This document shows positions 15,439-23,807 of a stretch of 64,000 nt of DNA, one piece after another. Positions within the stretch are counted from its first letter, which is position 1, and the number at the start of each line of letters is the position of its first letter. The position numbers were made by a program, and so were the translations under genes. The notes under the pieces were generated by a model. That model was not told where the DNA came from. It ran no database searches and worked only from the letters and a program-made list of their open reading frames with translations. Source of the stretch: Pseudomonas sp. CC120222-01a (GTDB lineage Bacteria > Pseudomonadota > Gammaproteobacteria > Pseudomonadales > Pseudomonadaceae); assembly GCF_003097235.1 (NCBI RefSeq), contig NZ_QEQQ01000011.1, positions 1 through 64,000 on the forward strand. The letters are read 5' to 3'.

Positions 15439-16295
15439 GAATTCTCGTCTGTGGCCACCATGGCCAGGTCGCTCAGGCACTGCAGGAGCAGTTGAACGGG
15501 CTCGGCGAAGTGCATCTGCTTGGCCGCGACCAATTGAACATGGCCAACCCCGAAGCGCTGCGCGAGCCGCTGCGGCGCCTGGCCCCGCAGCTGATCATCA
15601 ACGCCGCCGCCCACACCGCGGTGGACCAGGCCGAAACCGAACCGGACCTCGCTTTCGCGATCAACGCAGAAAGCCCACGGATTCTGGCCGAAGAGGCGGT
15701 GCGCCTGGGTGCGCCGCTGATCCACTACTCCACCGACTATGTCTTCGATGGCGAAAAGGCCTTGCCCTACACCGAGTTCGACCGCCCCAACCCGCTGGGG
15801 GTCTACGGCCGCAGCAAACTGGCCGGGGAGCAAGCCATCAGCGCAGTGGATGGCGAACACCTGATTTTGCGCACCAGCTGGGTCTATTCACTGTACGGGC
15901 GCAATTTCCTGCTGACCATGCAACGCCTGCTGCAGGAAAAACCGCAGCTGCGAGTTGTCGACGACCAGATCGGTGCCCCCACCTGGGCCACCACCATCGC
16001 CGTCGCCACCCGGGCACTCATCGAGCGCTGGCAAGCCGGGCAGCGCGGCGCCTGGGGCACCTATCACCTGACCGCCCAGGGCGAAACCTCCTGGTTCGGC
16101 TTCGCCCAGGCTATTGGCGAACAACTCAAGGCGCACGGCCTGCCTTGCGCCGAACTGCTGCCGATCCCGTCCAGCGAGTACCCGACCCCGGCGCGCCGCC
16201 CGGCCAACTCACGCCTGGACTGCTCGCGCCTGGCCCGTGAATGGGACGTCCACCTGCCGCACTGGCAGCAAGCGCTGATCGACTGCCTCAAGTAG
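15435..16295 (+). CDS. rfbD: dTDP-4-dehydrorhamnose reductase
   Basis: NAD(P)H-dependent final step to dTDP-L-rhamnose. It is 286 residues and an extended short-chain dehydrogenase. The N-terminal nucleotide fold reads MRILVCGHHGQVAQAL, and the catalytic motif is YSTDYVFDG followed by PLGVYGRSKLAGE with the YxxxK pair. The C-terminal segment carries RPANSRLDCSRL, usual in RmlD. The ATG overlaps the rfbC stop (ATGA), so the two are translationally coupled. A two-component sensor follows 38 bases later on the same strand and may be cotranscribed. Confidence 0.95.
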   Translation: MRILVCGHHGQVAQALQEQLNGLGEVHLLGRDQLNMANPEALREPLRRLAPQLIINAAAHTAVDQAETEPDLAFAINAESPRILAEEAVRLGAPLIHYSTDYVFDGEKALPYTEFDRPNPLGVYGRSKLAGEQAISAVDGEHLILRTSWVYSLYGRNFLLTMQRLLQEKPQLRVVDDQIGAPTWATTIAVATRALIERWQAGQRGAWGTYHLTAQGETSWFGFAQAIGEQLKAHGLPCAELLPIPSSEYPTPARRPANSRLDCSRLAREWDVHLPHWQQALIDCLK

Positions 16296-16333
16296 CGCAT
16301 AATTGCGCCAGACCCATCTGGCGCACTTACGCG

Positions 16334-18148
16334 ATGATTGCAAAACCCACGTCCCCTCGCCGTCCCCGCTGGCGCAGCCTGGCCCTGCTGGCCCTGTGCC
16401 TGGTGCCACTGCTGTGGCCACTGCACCATCTGGCCGAGCGCTACTACCAGGACGAACTGGCCTCGCAGAACCGCCAGACCCTCGACCTGTACGTCGCCAA
16501 CCTGCTTGGCACCCTGCACCGCTACGAGACCCTGCCGCAGATCCTCGGCGACCTGCCGGCGCTGCGCGGCGTGCTGGCCGACCCGTTCCGCCTCGAGGCA
16601 GTCACCAACGCCAACCGCCTGCTCAAGGACATCGTCCAGCAGACCGGCGCCGAGGTGATGTACCTGATGGACGTCAGCGGCAACACCCTGGCCGCCTCCA
16701 ACTGGGACAAGCAGGACAGCTTCGTCGGCCGCAATTTCTCCTTCCGCCCTTATTTCATCGAAGCCATGGCCGGCCACCTGGGCCGCTTCTTCGGCCAGGG
16801 CACCACCTCGGCCAAGCGCGGCTACTTCTTCGCGGCCGCCGTGCGCGACCGCGAGCGCATCGTTGGTGTGCTGGTGGTCAAGGTCGATCTGGACCATACC
16901 GAGACCCTCTGGGGCCGTACCCCCGAGCAACTGCTGCTGACCGACCACAACGGCGTGGTGATCCTCACCTCGCGGCCCGACTGGCGTTTTCGCGCCACCC
17001 GCGAGCTGACCGACGCCGAGCGCCAGGCGATCGTCGCCATCCAGCCCTACCCGACCCAGGCCCCGCAACCGCTGGTGCTGAACCAGGACGCCTGGCTCAC
17101 CCAGACCCGCGACATCAAGGAAACCGGCTGGCAGGTGAGCATCCTCGCCCCGCGCCTGTTGGTCGATCGCTCGGTGCAGACGGTGATGGCCATCGGTGCC
17201 GGCGCGCTGCTGGTGCTGATGCTGTTCGCCGGCCTGGTGATGCAGCGGCGGCGCCACTACATCGACCGTATCGACTTCGAGGCCCGTGGCCGGCAGGAGC
17301 TGGAATCACGTGTGGCCGAGCGTACCGCCGCCCTCGAAGGCCTCAATACTCGGTTGAAAAGCGCCGTACTGGAGCGTGAAAACGCCCAGCAGGAGCTGGT
17401 GCGCGCTCAAGACGAACTGGTGCAGGCCGGCAAGCTGTCGGTGCTCGGCACCATGTCGGCAAGCATCAGCCACGAGCTCAACCAACCCCTGGCGGCGATC
17501 CGCAGCTACGCCGAGAACGCCGAAATCCTGCTCGACCACCAGCGCACCGAGGATGCCCGCGGCAACCTCAAGCTGATTGGCGAACTGACCGGGCGCATGG
17601 CCTCGATCATCGCCCACTTGCGCGCCTTTGCCCGTCGCGACCGCCACGCCCCGGAAAGCGTGGCCCTGCAACCTGCACTGGATGATGCCCTGGCCCTGCT
17701 GGCCAAGCGCCGCCGGGCGATGGCCGTGGAGCTGATCCGCGACCTGCCCGAGGCCACCCTGTGGGTGCAGGCCGGTGAAACCCGCCTGCGCCAAGTGCTC
17801 GGCAACCTGCTGGCCAACGCCCTCGACGCCCTGACCGAAAAGGCCAACCCGCGGCGCCTGTGGCTGAGTGCCGAAAAGCACGATGACTGCGTCTACCTGT
17901 ACATTCGCGACAACGGCCCTGGCTTCAGCCGCCAGGCCCTGGAGCACGCCAAGGAGCCGTTCTTCACCACCAAGACCCGCACCCAGGGCCTGGGCCTGGG
18001 CCTGGCCATCTGCGAAAGCCTGATGCGCGCCCTGGGCGGTGAACTGCTGCTGGCCAACCACCCTGAAGGTGGCGCCCTGCTCACCCTGCAACTGCGCGTG
18101 GCCGCCCCCGGCGCTACCTTGCCCACTTCGGAGGACCCCTCGGCATGA
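16334..18148 (+). CDS. DctB-type sensor histidine kinase
   Basis: Inner-membrane sensor of the DctB (C4-dicarboxylate sensor) class, 604 residues. There is a membrane segment at about 17-37, a periplasmic double-Cache region at about 40-285 (ends with KETGWQVSILAP), a second membrane segment at about 285-305, a coiled coil (LESRVAERTAALEGL) and HisKA with His380 in SASISHELNQPLAAIRSYAENA. The HATPase follows (N box NLLANALDAL, G1 DNGPGF, G2 GLGLGLAICESL). The start at 16334 gives the expected basic N-terminus before the first membrane helix. An upstream in-frame extension would overlap rfbD. The ligand is unknown, because no dct transporter is adjacent. Confidence 0.9.
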   Translation: MIAKPTSPRRPRWRSLALLALCLVPLLWPLHHLAERYYQDELASQNRQTLDLYVANLLGTLHRYETLPQILGDLPALRGVLADPFRLEAVTNANRLLKDIVQQTGAEVMYLMDVSGNTLAASNWDKQDSFVGRNFSFRPYFIEAMAGHLGRFFGQGTTSAKRGYFFAAAVRDRERIVGVLVVKVDLDHTETLWGRTPEQLLLTDHNGVVILTSRPDWRFRATRELTDAERQAIVAIQPYPTQAPQPLVLNQDAWLTQTRDIKETGWQVSILAPRLLVDRSVQTVMAIGAGALLVLMLFAGLVMQRRRHYIDRIDFEARGRQELESRVAERTAALEGLNTRLKSAVLERENAQQELVRAQDELVQAGKLSVLGTMSASISHELNQPLAAIRSYAENAEILLDHQRTEDARGNLKLIGELTGRMASIIAHLRAFARRDRHAPESVALQPALDDALALLAKRRRAMAVELIRDLPEATLWVQAGETRLRQVLGNLLANALDALTEKANPRRLWLSAEKHDDCVYLYIRDNGPGFSRQALEHAKEPFFTTKTRTQGLGLGLAICESLMRALGGELLLANHPEGGALLTLQLRVAAPGATLPTSEDPSA

Positions 18149-19554
18149 CGACCGAGCCTTACATCGACAGCCAGGCCCAGGTGATCCTGGTCGATGACGA
18201 CCCGCACCTGCGTCAGGCCCTCAGCCAGACCCTCGACCTGGCCGGGCTCAAGGTGGTCGCCCTGGCTGACGCCCAAGGCCTGGCCGAGCGCATCGAGCCG
18301 GACTGGCCGGGCGTGGTGGTCAGCGATATCCGCATGCCTGGCATCGACGGCCTGCAGTTGCTGGAGCAGTTGCACGGCCGCGACAGCGAACTGCCGGTGC
18401 TGCTGATTACCGGCCACGGCGATGTGCCGCTGGCGGTGCAAGCCATGCGCGCGGGCGCCTACGACTTCCTCGAAAAACCCTTCGCCAGCGACGCCCTGCT
18501 CGACAGCGTGCGCCGCGCCATGGCCCTGCGCCGCTTGGTGCTGGACAACCGCAGCCTGCGCCTGGCCCTGAGCGACCGCCAGCAACTGGCCACCCGCCTG
18601 GTCGGCCACTCACCGTCGATGCAGCGTCTGCGCGAGCAGATCGGTGCCCTGGCGGGCACCCGCGCCGATGTGCTGATCCTCGGTGAGACCGGTGCCGGCA
18701 AAGAAGTGGTTGCCCGCGCCCTGCACGACCTGTCCAGCCGCCGCGACGGCCCGTTCGTGGCCATCAATGCCGGTGCGCTGGCCGAGTCGGTGGTCGAAAG
18801 CGAACTGTTCGGCCACGAGCCGGGCGCCTTTACCGGCGCGCAGAAGCGTCGTATCGGCAAGTTCGAGTTCGCCAATGGCGGCACGCTGTTCCTCGACGAG
18901 ATCGAGAGCATGAGCCTGGACGTGCAGGTAAAGCTGCTGCGCCTGCTGCAGGAGCGGGTGGTCGAGCGCCTCGGTGGCAACCAGCTGATCCCGCTGGATA
19001 TCCGCATCATCGCGGCCACCAAGGAAGACCTGCGCACCTCTGCCGACCAGGGGCGCTTCCGTGCCGACCTCTACTACCGCCTGAACGTGGCGCCGCTGCG
19101 CATTCCACCTTTGCGCGAACGTGGTGACGACATTCTGGTGCTGTTCCAGCACTTCGCCGATGCCGCCAGCCAGCGCCATGGCCTGGCACCCCACAGCCTG
19201 CAACCGGCCCAACGGGCCATGCTGCTGCGCCATGACTGGCCAGGCAACGTGCGCGAACTGCAGAACGCTGCCGAACGTTTTGCCCTGGGCCTGGAGCTGG
19301 CCCTCGATGGCCAGGCACCGCCTGCTGCGCCGACCGCGACGCCGATTTTGCTGGGCAACCTCAGCGAGCAGGTCGAGCAGTTCGAACGCTCGCTGATCGC
19401 CGCCGAACTGGCCCAGCCCCACAGTTCCATGCGCAGCCTCGCCGAAGCCCTGGGCATTCCGCGCAAAACCCTGCACGACAAGCTGCGCAAGCACGGCCTG
19501 CATTTCGAAGGCGGCAGCAGCGGCAACGACGACCACGAGGAAAACCGCCCATGA
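18145..19554 (+). CDS. DctD-type sigma-54-dependent response regulator
   Basis: Activator of sigma-54 promoters, 469 residues. The receiver has Asp61 in VVVSDIRMPGIDG and the conserved Lys in FLEKPF. The AAA+ domain (about 155-390) has Walker A GETGAGKE near residue 180, GAFTGA at 227-232 for sigma-54 contact, a Walker B segment GGTLFLDEIE, and the arginine-finger region LYYRLNV. A Fis-type helix-turn-helix ends the protein (SLAEALGIPRKTLHDKLRKH). It overlaps the sensor gene by 4 bases and the following thioesterase gene by 4 bases. No convincing -24/-12 promoter was found nearby, so the target operon is probably elsewhere. Confidence 0.92.
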   Translation: MTTEPYIDSQAQVILVDDDPHLRQALSQTLDLAGLKVVALADAQGLAERIEPDWPGVVVSDIRMPGIDGLQLLEQLHGRDSELPVLLITGHGDVPLAVQAMRAGAYDFLEKPFASDALLDSVRRAMALRRLVLDNRSLRLALSDRQQLATRLVGHSPSMQRLREQIGALAGTRADVLILGETGAGKEVVARALHDLSSRRDGPFVAINAGALAESVVESELFGHEPGAFTGAQKRRIGKFEFANGGTLFLDEIESMSLDVQVKLLRLLQERVVERLGGNQLIPLDIRIIAATKEDLRTSADQGRFRADLYYRLNVAPLRIPPLRERGDDILVLFQHFADAASQRHGLAPHSLQPAQRAMLLRHDWPGNVRELQNAAERFALGLELALDGQAPPAAPTATPILLGNLSEQVEQFERSLIAAELAQPHSSMRSLAEALGIPRKTLHDKLRKHGLHFEGGSSGNDDHEENRP

Positions 19555-20006
19555 GCGCCGATAGCCAATACCTGCAGTCCGTACTGCACGGCGACATCCC
19601 ACTGACCCGTGAGATGGGCCTGGAAGTCATCGATTGGCAAGCCCAGACCCTGCGCCTGCAACTGCCGCTGGCGGCCAACGTCAACCACAAGAGCACCATG
19701 TTCGGCGGCAGCCTGTACTGTGCCGCAGTGCTGGTGGGATGGGGCTGGCTGCACCTGCGTCTGCGCGAACTGGGTATCGACGACGGGCATATCGTCATCC
19801 AGGAAGGCCAGATCAGCTATCCACTGCCGGTAACCGGCGCGGCGGTGGCGCGTTGTGAGGCACCGGACGAAAAGACCTGGGAGCGGTTCCTGACGATGTA
19901 CCAGCGCCGTGGCCGGGCCCGGCTGACGCTGGCGACCACGGTCAGCAACGCCGGCAGTGATGAGCCCGCCGTGACCTTCAGCGGGCAGTACGTCCTGCAC
20001 CGCTGA
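19551..20006 (+). CDS. Hot-dog thioesterase, YiiD C-terminal domain type
   Basis: A 151-residue single-domain protein resembling the putative thioesterase domain found at the C-terminus of YiiD. The hot-dog core appears as VNHKSTMFGGSLYCAAVLVGWGWL, where the long helix packs into the sheet, followed by the strands VIQEGQISYPLPV and RARLTLATTV. The substrate is unknown. Its ATG overlaps the stop of the sigma-54 regulator, so it is translated with the two-component genes, an unusual pairing. A REP pair follows the stop. Confidence 0.7.
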   Translation: MSADSQYLQSVLHGDIPLTREMGLEVIDWQAQTLRLQLPLAANVNHKSTMFGGSLYCAAVLVGWGWLHLRLRELGIDDGHIVIQEGQISYPLPVTGAAVARCEAPDEKTWERFLTMYQRRGRARLTLATTVSNAGSDEPAVTFSGQYVLHR

Positions 20007-20021
20007 CAAGGCTGGCACGAT

Positions 20022-20142
20022 CCCTGTGGGAGCGGCCTTGTGTCGCGAAAGGGGCGCGTAGCGGCCCCAGGTTTTCAGCTTCGCAGCAGAAATTGCCGGG
20101 GCCGCCTTGCGGCCCTTTCGCGACGCAAGGCCGCTCCCACAA
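20022..20142. repeat. REPIN (inverted pair of REP elements)
   Basis: CTGTGGGAGCGGCCTTGTGT plus CGCGAAAGG appears inverted about 60 bases later as CTTTCGCGACGCAAGGCCGC followed by TCCCACA. The spacer contains GCGGCCCC/GGGGCCGC arms. It lies between convergent genes. Confidence 0.85.
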
Positions 20143-20162
20143 GGACAGTGATCGGCTCGAAG

Positions 20163-20981
20163 TCAGATCAGGCTCAGGAACGCCTGGCGCCAGGCAGCCT
20201 TGGCAGGCAACGCCAGGAAGAACGGGTTGAGCAGCGATTCACGGGCCGGGTAGCGGAAAGGCTGGCCATCCACTTCGATTACCTCGCCCCCGGCACCTTC
20301 CAGCACACCCTGCGCCGCCGCCGTGTCCCACTGCGAAGTCGGCGCCAGGCGCGGGTAGCAGTCGGCGCTGCCTTCGGCCAGCAGGCAGAATTTCAGCGAG
20401 CTGCCGATATTGGCCAATTCCAGTTCACCCACGGCAGCACCCAGGCCAGTCAGCAGCGCCTCCTGTTGCGGGCTGGAATGACGACGGCTGGCCACCACGG
20501 TGAAGCGGCCACCGGCAGGCGGCGCATTGCGTACCTGCACAGGCTGCGCCTCGGCCGCCGCTTCAGAGCGCCAGGCGCCGAAGCCGCGGCCACCGAAATA
20601 GCAGCGCCCGTTGGTCGGCATAGACACCACGCCGAACACCACCTCGCCATTCTCGACCAGCGCGATGTTGACGGTGAATTCCTCACTGCCGGCAATGAAC
20701 TCCTTGGTGCCGTCAAGCGGGTCAACCAGCCACCAGCGGCTCCAGCCCTGGCGCTCGGCCAGCGGAATATTGCAGTCCTCTTCGGAGAGCACCGGAATCT
20801 GCGGCGCCAGCGCCAGCAAGCCATCGGCGATGACCCGATGCGCCGCCAGGTCAGCGGCCGTCACCGGCGAATCGTCGGCCTTGTTGGTCACCGCCACGTC
20901 GGCGCGCCAGAACGGCAGGATGGCTTCGCCTGCCAATTGGGCAAGCTTGACCACTTCGTGCATCAGTTGCAGGTCGTTCAT
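20163..20981 (-). CDS. cysQ: 3'(2'),5'-bisphosphate nucleotidase
   Basis: Removes the 3'-phosphate from PAP, and from PAPS, which accumulate during sulfate assimilation. It is 272 residues and belongs to the inositol-monophosphatase family. Metal-binding motifs visible are LSEEDCN, WLVDPLDGTKEFIAG (the DPLDGT signature) and, near the C-terminus, WDTAAAQGVLEGAGG. The start overlaps the nudE stop by 4 bases, so the two are coupled. This functional link to sulfur metabolism is separate from the sulfur block at 40-63 kb. Confidence 0.93.
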   Translation of the reverse strand: MNDLQLMHEVVKLAQLAGEAILPFWRADVAVTNKADDSPVTAADLAAHRVIADGLLALAPQIPVLSEEDCNIPLAERQGWSRWWLVDPLDGTKEFIAGSEEFTVNIALVENGEVVFGVVSMPTNGRCYFGGRGFGAWRSEAAAEAQPVQVRNAPPAGGRFTVVASRRHSSPQQEALLTGLGAAVGELELANIGSSLKFCLLAEGSADCYPRLAPTSQWDTAAAQGVLEGAGGEVIEVDGQPFRYPARESLLNPFFLALPAKAAWRQAFLSLI

Positions 20982-21544
20982 GCTTCGAGCAGCCCCCGCT
21001 GGATCAACAGGTCACGGGCCAGGTACAGCGCCGCCAACGCCCGCCCTTCAGTGAACTGCGGGTGCATGGCCAGGGCCGAAAGTTCGCGCAGGTTGACCTT
21101 GTCGACCCGCATCGGCTCCGGTTCGTCGCCCTCCAGGCGCTCCTCGTAGAGGTCGCTGGCCAGGACCACCTGGATTTTCTGGCTCATGTATCCAGGCGAC
21201 AGCGACAGCTCGGTCAGGTGCTCCAGCTGGCGAGCACCAAAGCCCGCTTCTTCCTTGAGTTCGCGATCAGCGGCGGCCAGCACGTCCTCACCCGGTTCGA
21301 TCAGCCCTTTGGGCAGCGACAGCTCATATTCGTCGGTGCCGCCGCAGTATTCCTCCACCAGCACCGCGTGCTCGGCGTCGAGCATGGCCACGATCATCAC
21401 CGCGCCGTAGCCGTTGCCACGGCCGACCAGGCGTTCATAGGTGCGCTCGGTGCCATTGCTGAAGCGCAGTTGCACGGCCTCGACCCGGAACAGGCGGCTG
21501 CTGGCGACGATCTCGCGACTGAGGACGGTGGGTTTCTGGCGCAT
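20978..21544 (-). CDS. nudE: ADP compounds hydrolase NudE (Nudix)
   Basis: Hydrolyses ADP-ribose, NADH and diadenosine polyphosphates to remove reactive nucleotides. It has 188 residues from the ATG at 21544, the normal NudE N-terminus (MRQKPTVLSREIVASSRLFR). The Nudix box is present as GLIEPGEDVLAAADRELKEE followed by AG. The longer frame reaching 21664 is rejected because it overlaps the promoter and start of the divergent yrfG. It is coupled to cysQ through a 4-base overlap. The divergent gap to yrfG is 64 bases. Confidence 0.92.
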   Translation of the reverse strand: MRQKPTVLSREIVASSRLFRVEAVQLRFSNGTERTYERLVGRGNGYGAVMIVAMLDAEHAVLVEEYCGGTDEYELSLPKGLIEPGEDVLAAADRELKEEAGFGARQLEHLTELSLSPGYMSQKIQVVLASDLYEERLEGDEPEPMRVDKVNLRELSALAMHPQFTEGRALAALYLARDLLIQRGLLEA

Positions 21545-21608
21545 GGGGCAGCTCCTTGGCGTGAACGGGTTACTATACCGTGGCTTGCCGACTGATCGAG
21601 AGTTTCCC

Positions 21609-22271
21609 ATGCCTGTTCTTCCCTGGTCTGCCATTGATACCGTCCTGTTGGACATGGACGGCACCCTGCTCGACCTGCACTACGACAACCGCTTCTGGCT
21701 CGACCACCTGCCCCAGCGCTACGCCGAGCTGCATGGGGTCAGCCGGGCCATGGCGGAAATGGAGCTGCAGCCACTGTTCGAGCGCAACGCTGGCACCCTC
21801 AACTGGTACTGCCTGGACTTCTGGAGCCGCGAGCTGAACCTGCCGATTCGCGAACTCAAGCGCGAAATCGCCGACCTGATCGCCCTGCGGCCCGATGCCG
21901 ACACGTTCCTGGCGGCGATCCGCAAGGCCGGCAAGCGCGTGGTGATGATCACCAATGCCCACCGCGATTCGCTATCGCTGAAGCTGGAGCGGGTGGAACT
22001 GGCGCCGTACTTCGAGCGGTTGATCAGCTCGCACGATTACGGCTACCCGAAGGAAAACCCGCAGTTCTGGGACGCCTTGAAGGCAGATATCGGTTTTGAC
22101 CCGCAGCGCAGCCTGTTCATCGATGACACCCTGGCCATCCTGCGCGGTGCGCGGCGCTTTGGTGTGGGGCATCTGCTGGCGGTGCGCCAGCCGGATAGCA
22201 AGGCGCAGCCGCGCGATACCGAGGAGTTCGCGGCGGTCGAGGACTACCGGGCGTTGCTGGTAGGCCTGTGA
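21609..22271 (+). CDS. yrfG: HAD-family nucleotidase (GMP/IMP nucleotidase YrfG)
   Basis: Haloacid-dehalogenase phosphatase, 220 residues, the length of E. coli YrfG, which acts on GMP and IMP. Motif I is LLDMDGTLLDL with the nucleophile Asp, motif II is MITNAHRD, motif III is the Lys in YGYPKENPQFW, and motif IV is SLFIDDTLAILRGA. The start at 21609 is the first ATG of the homologous region. Divergent from nudE, as in many gamma-proteobacteria. A REP pair follows. Confidence 0.9.
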   Translation: MPVLPWSAIDTVLLDMDGTLLDLHYDNRFWLDHLPQRYAELHGVSRAMAEMELQPLFERNAGTLNWYCLDFWSRELNLPIRELKREIADLIALRPDADTFLAAIRKAGKRVVMITNAHRDSLSLKLERVELAPYFERLISSHDYGYPKENPQFWDALKADIGFDPQRSLFIDDTLAILRGARRFGVGHLLAVRQPDSKAQPRDTEEFAAVEDYRALLVGL

Positions 22272-22276
22272 GGGCC

Positions 22277-22343
22277 TTTTCGCGGGCACGCCCGCTCCCA
22301 CAGAGGATCGCAATCTTCTGTGGGAGCGGGCGTGCCCGCGAAG
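22277..22343. repeat. REPIN
   Basis: TTTTCGCGGGCACGCCCGCT plus CCCACAG and its inverted copy CTGTGGGAGCGGGCGTGCCC plus GCGAA face each other across about 13 bases, between convergent yrfG and the LysM gene. Confidence 0.85.
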
Positions 22344-22355
22344 CTGCCATGCAGA

Positions 22356-22793
22356 TCAGTCAGGAATACGCAGCACCTGCCCCGGATAGATCTTGTCCGG
22401 ATGCTTGAGCATCGGCTTGTTGGCCTCGAATATCTTGTTGTAATCGGCCTTGCCATACGCGACCACAGCAATCGCTGACAGCGTGTCGCCCTTTTTCACG
22501 GTGACGAACCTTGCCGCCGCCACGACCGGCCCGGTCACGGTGATCTGGTCATCAACGCCGGCCACCCCTTCGATGTTGCCAGCAGCAAGAATGATCTTCT
22601 CTTTCTCCTCCTGGCTGGCCACCTCGCCCTTGAGAATGACCTTGTCACCCTCTACAGTGGCCGAGATGTTCGGGTTGCCCAGGCCGACACTTTCCACGTG
22701 TTTCTTCAGCTGCTCCTCGGCATTGGCATTGCCTGGAGTCAGCAGGTCGATCAACTTCTCGCCGGCTTCCTTCACGAAACTGAACAGGCTCAT
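22356..22793 (-). CDS. kbp: BON and LysM domain protein (Kbp/YgaU type)
   Basis: A 145-residue protein with the same architecture and size as E. coli Kbp (YgaU), a cytoplasmic potassium-binding protein linked to osmotic stress. The BON domain is at about residues 25-88 (HVESVGLGNPNISATVEGDK, AGNIEGVAGVDDQIT). The LysM domain is at about 95-143 (FVTVKKGDTLSAIA, IFEANKPML, IYPGQVLRIP). There is no signal peptide, which supports the cytoplasmic Kbp role over a cell-wall role. The symbol is by analogy. Confidence 0.85.
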   Translation of the reverse strand: MSLFSFVKEAGEKLIDLLTPGNANAEEQLKKHVESVGLGNPNISATVEGDKVILKGEVASQEEKEKIILAAGNIEGVAGVDDQITVTGPVVAAARFVTVKKGDTLSAIAVVAYGKADYNKIFEANKPMLKHPDKIYPGQVLRIPD

Positions 22794-22971
22794 GACGCGC
22801 TCCTTGTTGACGTAAACCTCGGAGCCAGGAGTCTAGGCCAGGATTGCCCTGCCCGCCCCTCTGCGACCAATCGACGCGGTCTATCAAGGCATAGACCCTA
22901 GCGATTAGACGCGACCGGCCCACAAGCCTAGGCTTGGTGCTATCAAACAGCCGCCGGTAGTCAGCCTCCCG

Positions 22972-23802
22972 ATGCAAAGCAAACCTCCGGTCTGCGCGGC
23001 CTCCATGCCTCTGGCCTTGCCCGCCGCCAGCAACACCTACGACTACGTCCAGCTCAGCGATGGCGAACGCGCCTGTACGCCATTGGCCGAAGAAGTCGCC
23101 CTGGCCATTGCCTACAACGGCCTGAACCAGGCGGTGATGCTGGTCAGCCCCACCGACCTCGAAGACTTCGCGGTCGGTTTCAGCGTTGGCAGCGGCATCG
23201 TCGAAGGCACTGCGGAAATCTATGACCTGAAGCTTTCCGGCAGCGGCTCGGCGATGTATGCCGACCTGGAGATTTCCAGCCGAGCGTTCTGGAACCTGAA
23301 GAACCAGCGCCGTCAGCTGGCCGGTACCAGCGGCTGCGGCCTGTGCGGGGTGGAAGCGCTGGAACAGGCGCTGCCGGAACTGGCCGCACTGCCTGGCGCA
23401 CCGTTGCCGCCAGCGCAGTGGCTGGCGGGCCTGCGCGATCGCATCGATGCGTTCACCCCGCTGGGCCAGCACTGCGGTGCTGTGCACGCCGCGCTGTTCA
23501 TGAACGCCCAGGGCGAACTGCTGATGGGCCGCGAAGACATCGGCCGGCACAACGCCCTCGACAAACTGATCGGCGCCCTGCTGCGCCAAGGCATCGGCAC
23601 CGAGGGCGGCCTGGCCATCGTCACCAGCCGCTGCAGCCTGGAGCTGATCCAGAAAGTGCTGCGCGCCGGCATCCAGACCCTGGTCAGCCTTTCGGCACCC
23701 ACTGGCCTTGCCCTGCAATGGGCGCGCAAGCACAACCTCAACCTCATTCATCTGCCCAAACACAGTGCACCGCGGGTCTACAGCCCAGCGGCGGAGTCGT
23801 AA
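22972..23802 (+). CDS. fdhD: Formate dehydrogenase accessory sulfurtransferase FdhD
   Basis: Transfers sulfur from IscS to the molybdenum cofactor of formate dehydrogenases, which is essential for their activity. It has 276 residues with the N-terminal EVALAIAYNG, the key CxxC loop as GTSGCGLCGVEAL at about residue 122, and the GREDIGRHNALDKLIG motif. It ends 6 bases before the GTG start of the molybdoenzyme it probably matures. A 14-bp palindrome (CAAGCCTAGGCTTG, 22923-22936) lies 35 bases upstream of the start. Confidence 0.93.
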   Translation: MQSKPPVCAASMPLALPAASNTYDYVQLSDGERACTPLAEEVALAIAYNGLNQAVMLVSPTDLEDFAVGFSVGSGIVEGTAEIYDLKLSGSGSAMYADLEISSRAFWNLKNQRRQLAGTSGCGLCGVEALEQALPELAALPGAPLPPAQWLAGLRDRIDAFTPLGQHCGAVHAALFMNAQGELLMGREDIGRHNALDKLIGALLRQGIGTEGGLAIVTSRCSLELIQKVLRAGIQTLVSLSAPTGLALQWARKHNLNLIHLPKHSAPRVYSPAAES

Positions 23803-23807
23803 CAGTC

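Noticed and set aside
20008..20024. TGGCAC word near the end of the thioesterase gene as a sigma-54 promoter
   Set aside because: The -12 half (TTGC at the right spacing) is missing, and the word lies at the edge of a REPIN.
23343..23807. N-terminal extension of the YdeP-type enzyme into fdhD
   Set aside because: Arg/Pro/Gly-rich shadow of fdhD. The GTG at 23808 with an upstream GGAG is the natural start.
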